64,000 nt of DNA from NCBI RefSeq assembly GCF_003342675.1, contig NZ_CP031148.1, positions 248,001-312,000 of the forward strand. The letters run 5' to 3'. The notes beneath the pieces were generated by a model. That model had not been told where the DNA came from and ran no database searches. It saw nothing but the letters and a program-made list of their open reading frames with translations. Position numbers and translations under genes: made by a program. Below, in pieces: positions 59,590 through 64,000 of the stretch; within the stretch, counting starts at the first letter, position 1, and every line of letters begins with the position of its first letter. Origin of the DNA: Haloplanus rubicundus (GTDB lineage Archaea; Halobacteriota; Halobacteria; Halobacteriales; Haloferacaceae).

Positions 59590-61410
59590 ATGGTACAGGC
59601 TATTACAGTGGTGGTACTCACGCTCGTGTCGTTCACGGTCGCGTATCTCGGGTACTCGCGGTACCTGTCACAGTTCGTCGACCTGGACGACGAGCGTGAG
59701 ACGCCAGCACACAAGTATCGGGACGGGCAGGAGTACGTCCCGTCGAAGAAGCCGGTGTTGTTGGGGCATCACTATTCGAGCATCGCGGGGGGAGCACCGA
59801 TCGTCGGCCCGATCACGGCGACCGTGGTCTGGGGTTGGGTGCCGGCGTTCCTGTGGGTCGCCATCGGCAACCCACTGTTCGGCTCCGTCCACGACTTCAT
59901 GGCGCTGACGGCGAGCATGCGCCACGAGGGGAAGTCGATCGGCTACATCATCGGGGAGTACGTCGGCGAACGCGGCAAGGACATGATCCTCTGGTTCGCG
60001 TTCCTGACGATCGTCCTCGTGGTCGCCGTGTTCGGCCTCGTGATCGCGTTGGTGTTCAACGCGTACCCACAGGCCGCGACGGCGTCGCTCGTCTACATCC
60101 TGCTGGCGCTCGTGTTCGGCGTGTATCTCTACCAACTCGACCTCCCGTTCCTGCCGGGGACGCTCGCGTTCGTCGCGGCCGTCTTCGCCGGCGTCTGGGT
60201 CGGCGTCCAGTACCCGCTCGCGCTGGTGCCGGGCGACTACCCCGCGGGCACCATCGTCCTCCTGTCGGGAAGCCCGCTCCCGCCGGTGCTCGGCAGCGTC
60301 AACATCGCGACGTGGATTCCGGTGATCCTCGTCTACGGCTTCATCGCCAGCGTCCTGCCGGTCTGGGTGCTGCTCCAGCCGCGTGACTTCCTCACGTCCA
60401 GCCTGCTGTACGCGGGCGTCGGCGGGACGCTGCTTGCGGTCATCGTCGGGACGTTCACCGGCGGCGCGTCCCAGCTCGTCATCGACGCCCCCGCGTTCGC
60501 CGGGTTCTGGGGCGGCGCGCTGGTGGACACGACGCTCCCACTCTTCCCGCTTCTCTTCGTCACTATCGCCTGCGGGACGATCAGCGGCTTCCACTCCCTG
60601 GTCTCCTCGGGGACGACGGCCAAACAGCTCGACAAGGAGACCGACGCCCGCACCATCGGGTACGGCGGTATGCTCGGGGAGGGCCTGCTCGCCACCGTCG
60701 CCATCGTCACCGTCGCGGTGTACACGCAGGTGCCGACCGGCGGCGGTATCGGCCTCGCCCTGCCCAACTTCGCGTCCGGCGGGGGGCTCATCCTCAACGT
60801 CGGCTTCGGCATCCCGGAGAGCATCGCCGCACCCTTTATGGGGCTCGTCCTCGTGAGCTTCCTGCTCACCAGCACGGACACCGCGGTCCGGCTGGGTCGG
60901 TACATGGTCGAGGAACTCGTCGGGACGCCCGAGACGCAGGTGCAGGAGGTGGCGGCCAACCGCTACGTCAACGCCTTCCTGCAGGTGGCGCCGGCGTACG
61001 TCCTCGTCGCCTCCGGTCGGTGGGCCGACCTCTGGCCCCTGTTCGGCGGCGCGAATCAGACGCTCGCGGCGCTCGCCTTGCTCGTCGCGACCATCTGGCT
61101 CGCCAACTGGGACGACCAGAAACAGCTCATCTCCACCGGCGCGCCGATGGCGTTCATGTTCGTCATCACCACGACGGCCTTGCTGTATCTCGCCTTCTAC
61201 CAGAACCTCTATCAGAAGTTCATCCAGGGCAACTGGGCCGGCGGCGGGACGACCGTCGAGATGGCCTCTGCCGGCGTCCAGATCGTGATCGCACTGGTGC
61301 TCGTCTGGCTGGCGTTGTCGCTCGCCTACATGGGCATCAGCAACATCCGACAGGTCCGTGGCACGAGTGCGGCCGTCGCCGACGGCGGCGAACCCACGGA
61401 CGACGACTGA
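59590..61410 (+). CDS. cstA: CstA-type transporter (carbon starvation protein family)
   Basis: 606-residue membrane protein with ~16 hydrophobic segments. LGHHYSSIAGGAPIVGPI, WVPAFLWVAIGNPLFGSVHD and SGFHSLVSSGTTAKQLDKETD are signatures of the CstA family, which includes pyruvate and peptide importers induced on starvation. ATG at 59590 is preferred; a TTG fifteen bases earlier is in frame. Substrate here unknown; pyruvate is plausible given haloarchaeal metabolism. Confidence 0.9.
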   Translation: MVQAITVVVLTLVSFTVAYLGYSRYLSQFVDLDDERETPAHKYRDGQEYVPSKKPVLLGHHYSSIAGGAPIVGPITATVVWGWVPAFLWVAIGNPLFGSVHDFMALTASMRHEGKSIGYIIGEYVGERGKDMILWFAFLTIVLVVAVFGLVIALVFNAYPQAATASLVYILLALVFGVYLYQLDLPFLPGTLAFVAAVFAGVWVGVQYPLALVPGDYPAGTIVLLSGSPLPPVLGSVNIATWIPVILVYGFIASVLPVWVLLQPRDFLTSSLLYAGVGGTLLAVIVGTFTGGASQLVIDAPAFAGFWGGALVDTTLPLFPLLFVTIACGTISGFHSLVSSGTTAKQLDKETDARTIGYGGMLGEGLLATVAIVTVAVYTQVPTGGGIGLALPNFASGGGLILNVGFGIPESIAAPFMGLVLVSFLLTSTDTAVRLGRYMVEELVGTPETQVQEVAANRYVNAFLQVAPAYVLVASGRWADLWPLFGGANQTLAALALLVATIWLANWDDQKQLISTGAPMAFMFVITTTALLYLAFYQNLYQKFIQGNWAGGGTTVEMASAGVQIVIALVLVWLALSLAYMGISNIRQVRGTSAAVADGGEPTDDD

Positions 61411-61417
61411 GCGGCGA

Positions 61418-62071
61418 CTACCCTTTTTCGTGACGCACCGCCCCGAGAAGTCGGGGGAGCGACGCGTCGACACCGCGCGGGGCGATGGCGGCCACCGTCA
61501 CGTAGTCGTCGCCGTGGGCGACCGTGACGAGAGCGGCAGCGACGGGGCGGTCGGTGCCGTTGACCCGTGCCGTCCCCCGATACCGGGTGAGCGTCGCCTC
61601 GCTCCCGAGCACCGTCACCGACCGCTCGCCCGCCGTCGAGCGGACGCGCACGTCGGCGTAGACGGGTTGGGCGCGGGCGAGTCGGTCGGCGGGTGACAGG
61701 CCGGCCGCCGGGTCCTTCCGCAGGTCGGCGTTCTCGAAGGGTTTCACGCTCGGGACCGCGTGGAGCCCGACGACCACGGGACCGTCCGGCGTCGACCGGG
61801 CGTACACCCGACGGGCGGTCGTCGCCCGCACGTCGCGGGTGGTTTGGAGCGTCACGTCCCCCTCGATGCGGGCCGTGACCGTCGCGTTCAACCACGGCGC
61901 GTCGGCGCGGCGTTCGGCGTAGCCCGTCGCCGAGAGGACGGCTGGATCGAGCGTCGCCGGCGCCGCAGTCGCGTGGAGCGGGGGGTCGGGGGTCGGCGTC
62001 GCGCCGCCGCCGGCCCCCGCACAGCCGGCGAGGACGACGAGGGCGAGGACGGGGAGCACACGCCGGAACAT
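61418..62071 (-). CDS. Hypothetical lipoprotein
   Basis: 217 residues. MFRRVLPVLALVVLAGC is a lipoprotein signal with Cys17; the RR is not followed by the full Tat consensus, so Sec export is as likely. A Gly/Thr/Pro spacer follows, then a beta-rich domain (ATVTARIEGDVTLQTTRDVRA) without a known family. The ATG at 62071 is used rather than the GTG two codons upstream. It converges with cstA, seven bases apart. Function unknown. Confidence 0.65.
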   Translation of the reverse strand: MFRRVLPVLALVVLAGCAGAGGGATPTPDPPLHATAAPATLDPAVLSATGYAERRADAPWLNATVTARIEGDVTLQTTRDVRATTARRVYARSTPDGPVVVGLHAVPSVKPFENADLRKDPAAGLSPADRLARAQPVYADVRVRSTAGERSVTVLGSEATLTRYRGTARVNGTDRPVAAALVTVAHGDDYVTVAAIAPRGVDASLPRLLGAVRHEKG

Positions 62072-62147
62072 GCGCACATCTCGACGGGCGCGGTCCTTCA
62101 GTGTCGCGTCGGTCGTGTGCGGCGAGTGGACGACCGTCGGCGGCGGG

Positions 62148-62783
62148 CTACCCCAACAGCCGGCGCTTGAGCCGTTCGAGCGGGCCGGGGGCGTCGGCGT
62201 CGATGGGGCGCCAGACGGTGAGCGCGTCGCCCACGTCGGCGCGCTGGCTCGTCACCACGTCCTCCCGCTCCGGCGCGACGACCGCGAGGTGGGTCTCGTA
62301 GTAGCCGTTGTAGCCGTACTTGAGCATGTTCCGGTCGGAGAAGCCGGCGACGAACTCGCGCACGTCGTCGGGAACGGTGGGGACGACGACGACGAACGTA
62401 AACTCCGTGGCGTAGTGTTCCTCGTCGGCCTCGATCCAGCGGTCGGCGAGGTCGGCGGCGAGGGCGACGAGGCGTTCGAGCGTCGCAACGCGAACGCCGT
62501 CGGCGCGGCGGAGAAACAGGTGTTCGTACGACTCGTGGTGGCCGTAGGTGATGGCGGGATGGAAGAACTTCTTCTGGGTGTGGATCTCCAGACGGCCGTA
62601 GAGGTCGAACGACTCGGCGTCGACCCGGTAGTCGCGCTCGAGGTCGTAGTTGAACATCAGGCGGTCGCTGACCCGGTCGACGTACTCGTCGTCCCAGTGG
62701 GGGACGTCGTCGGGCACGTCGCCGTCGGCGTCCGCGTCGACGCCCGTCTCCGCGCCGCCGCTCGGCACCCCGTCGTCGCTCAC
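62148..62783 (-). CDS. Conserved hypothetical haloarchaeal protein, 211 aa
   Basis: Acidic N-terminus (1-30) then WDDEYVDRVSDRLMFNYDLE, FDLYGRLEIHTQKKFFHPAI, TYGHHESYEHLFLRRADGV and FVVVVPTVPDDVREFVAGF. No membrane segment, no known catalytic motif. Its start is overlapped by the cupin stop (ATGA), so both are one transcript. Function unknown. Confidence 0.7.
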   Translation of the reverse strand: MSDDGVPSGGAETGVDADADGDVPDDVPHWDDEYVDRVSDRLMFNYDLERDYRVDAESFDLYGRLEIHTQKKFFHPAITYGHHESYEHLFLRRADGVRVATLERLVALAADLADRWIEADEEHYATEFTFVVVVPTVPDDVREFVAGFSDRNMLKYGYNGYYETHLAVVAPEREDVVTSQRADVGDALTVWRPIDADAPGPLERLKRRLLG

Positions 62784-63157
62784 GAGTCCGGATCGTACGC
62801 GTGGACGTCGCCGTCGATTGCCGGCGCCCCGATGGCGACGACGTCGACGGGTTCCTCGGCGTCCTCGGGGTTGTACGCGAACTGGGGGCTGTCGGGCTCG
62901 ACGGTGAGTAACGTATCCGGCCCGGCCTCCAAGTCGCCCTCCGGCGTCTTCACGTGGAGCGTGCCCGAGAGGACGTAGAACGCCTCCTCCTGTTCGTCGT
63001 GGTAGTGGTAGGCGAGCGGCAGTTCCTCACCCGGTTCGGCCGTGTAGCGGTTGATGGCCATGTTGGTGAGGCCGGCGAGGTCGGATAGCGACCGGCGCGT
63101 GCAGGGGCGGTCGGGATCCGGCTCGACTTCGTCGGTGTCGACGACGTGGTAACCCAT
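62780..63157 (-). CDS. Cupin domain protein
   Basis: 125-residue single-domain cupin: YHYHDEQEEAFYVLSGTLHV gives motif 1 (HxH...E) and DTLLTVEPDSPQFAYNPE motif 2 with its usual His replaced. Likely binds one metal; may be a small dioxygenase, isomerase or a storage/signalling cupin. A minus-strand CTTTTTGTC (about 63180-63188) is ~27 bases before its ATG. First gene of a two-gene operon with the hypothetical protein at 62148. Confidence 0.8.
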   Translation of the reverse strand: MGYHVVDTDEVEPDPDRPCTRRSLSDLAGLTNMAINRYTAEPGEELPLAYHYHDEQEEAFYVLSGTLHVKTPEGDLEAGPDTLLTVEPDSPQFAYNPEDAEEPVDVVAIGAPAIDGDVHAYDPDS

Positions 63158-63244
63158 ATCCGTCCACTGAACGGGCGGGACAAAAAGCTCGTCGTCACCG
63201 GCACGGCAAGGTTTAATCCGCCCGTAGCCGTACACGCAGGTACG

Positions 63245-63463
63245 ATGGGTGGCAAAGAAACCGAAACCTGCGGCCGATGTGCCATGAGCTCGGTCGTCGG
63301 CGTGGCCTCGGCGGACGACGAGGGCGACGAACGGGACCCGTATGCGGGCGCCCGCATCGAGGTGGACGAGCGGCAGCTTCGCGCCGTCTCGCCGGCGGCG
63401 TGGCTCGCGCGGGTCAAGCGTCGGATCGACGAGTACGCGACCCGACTCACGTACGGCCGGTAG
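63245..63463 (+). CDS. Small protein with N-terminal CxxC, 72 aa
   Basis: MGGKETETCGRCAMSSVVGV then an acidic spacer and a C-terminal basic helix LARVKRRIDEYATRLTYGR. One CxxC only, so a metal site would need a dimer. A TATA-like GTTTAATC (63211-63218) lies ~30 bases before the ATG and is shared as a divergent promoter region with the cupin operon. No family recognised. Confidence 0.65.
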   Translation: MGGKETETCGRCAMSSVVGVASADDEGDERDPYAGARIEVDERQLRAVSPAAWLARVKRRIDEYATRLTYGR

Positions 63464-63508
63464 CGCGGAACCGTTTTGTACGCTGGGACCATGGAGGCCT
63501 GACAAGCG

Positions 63509-64000
63509 ATGGAAGAGAGCGTGTCCGGCTTCAAATGCCGGGGAACGTGGGCGGATATCGTCGAGCACGGCGAGCGGATAACGCGCGCGCTCCGCGAGGC
63601 CGGAGCCGACGGCGAGGCGTTCGAGGAGTGGGACGAGTGGCGACCCAAATCCCACGAACGCCTCGGTGAGGACGTGAGCGAAAAGACCGCCGAACAGGCG
63701 AGCGTCGACGAGGGTGAAGGCGAGAAAGCCGGGAAAGAGCCCGACGAGGACCTGCGAACGGCCGGCGAAAAGCTCTCCGAGTCCTACGAACGCGTCGAGA
63801 AGGGGGACAACGAGGGGGCGGTCGAGCGCTGGCAGGACTCGATCAACTACGTCGCCCGCGCCGCCGACTCCGCCGGCCGGAAGGCGCTCCGGGCCGTCGA
63901 GGACACGGTGTATCGGAAGGTGATGACCCAGCTCGCCCCCTACTACTTCGACAACGAACTCGTGAGCGCGAACGTCCAGAAGACGGCCCGCGGCGGCGAC
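63509..64000 (+). CDS. DUF5828-like haloarchaeal protein, N-terminal part (cut by window end)
   Basis: Starts MEESVSGFKCRGTWADIVEH and is open to the window end (164 codons seen). EWDEWRPKSHERLGEDVSEK, a Glu/Lys-rich region, and LRTAGEKLSESYERVEKGDN are helical and charged; then KALRAVEDTVYRKVMTQLAP. I recall this opening as DUF5828. No catalytic motif visible; function unknown. The C-terminus is missing. Confidence 0.75.
   Translation, partial: MEESVSGFKCRGTWADIVEHGERITRALREAGADGEAFEEWDEWRPKSHERLGEDVSEKTAEQASVDEGEGEKAGKEPDEDLRTAGEKLSESYERVEKGDNEGAVERWQDSINYVARAADSAGRKALRAVEDTVYRKVMTQLAPYYFDNELVSANVQKTARGGD

Overview
The window comes from a haloarchaeon (class Halobacteria). The base composition is very GC-rich, the proteins are strongly acidic, and the gene set is archaeal: a TFB transcription factor, PCNA, RadA, an Orc1/Cdc6 protein, Nmd3, the double-domain TatCt with TatCo, HTH_10 (bacterio-opsin-activator-like) regulators, Tat-dependent lipoproteins and a SAMP2-like ubiquitin-fold domain. 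TATA-like boxes lie 25-32 bases before many start codons, as expected for leaderless mRNAs. I saw no rRNA, tRNA, transposase gene or CRISPR array. Genus cannot be decided from this sequence alone.

Layout. 0-12 kb is mostly core information processing and stress: end of a Rad3/DinG helicase, nmd3, htpX-pspAB, radA, a sulfide:quinone oxidoreductase-like flavoprotein with a DUF1641 partner, sufU, tfb, pcn, two HTH regulators, rlmE, and a queuosine-precursor transporter coupled to a small ribbon-helix-helix gene. 12-21 kb holds a divergent enolase paralogue overlapping a glycerate 2-kinase, a sensor kinase, the divergent tatCt/tatCo pair and a histidine phosphatase. 21-29 kb has larE, a zinc-type ABC operon (substrate-binding protein, ATPase, permease), a MutS-like ATPase, a duplicated DUF1508 protein, orc1/cdc6 and a methyltransferase.

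29.5-45.7 kb looks like a metabolic island. It contains an HTH_10 regulator, a family-5 ABC importer whose binding protein has its domains in permuted order, an ADP-forming acyl-CoA synthetase, a CitE-like lyase, a second fused ABC ATPase without partners, an MFS transporter, an isocitrate-lyase/PEP-mutase family lyase and a PrpF-family isomerase. Together they suggest uptake, isomerisation, CoA activation and C-C cleavage of a branched di- or tricarboxylic acid; the substrate is unknown.

45.8-64 kb returns to housekeeping and small conserved genes: a PQQ-type propeller lipoprotein, SDR, CopD-like membrane proteins, rpiA, a DUF1931 protein, larB, several zinc-ribbon miniproteins, phosphoglucomutase/phosphomannomutase, a SAMP2-like domain fused to a GNAT acetyltransferase, a CobW-type metal GTPase, a Get3/ArsA ATPase with a small partner, cstA, a cupin, and a DUF5828-like protein cut by the window end.

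The most notable signals are the SAMP-GNAT fusion with an internal diglycine, the circularly permuted binding protein, the acid-catabolism island, the enolase paralogue that lacks two active-site histidines, and a dispersed palindromic element of about 87 bp (three clear copies, perhaps a fourth), one copy of which appears to supply the larB promoter.
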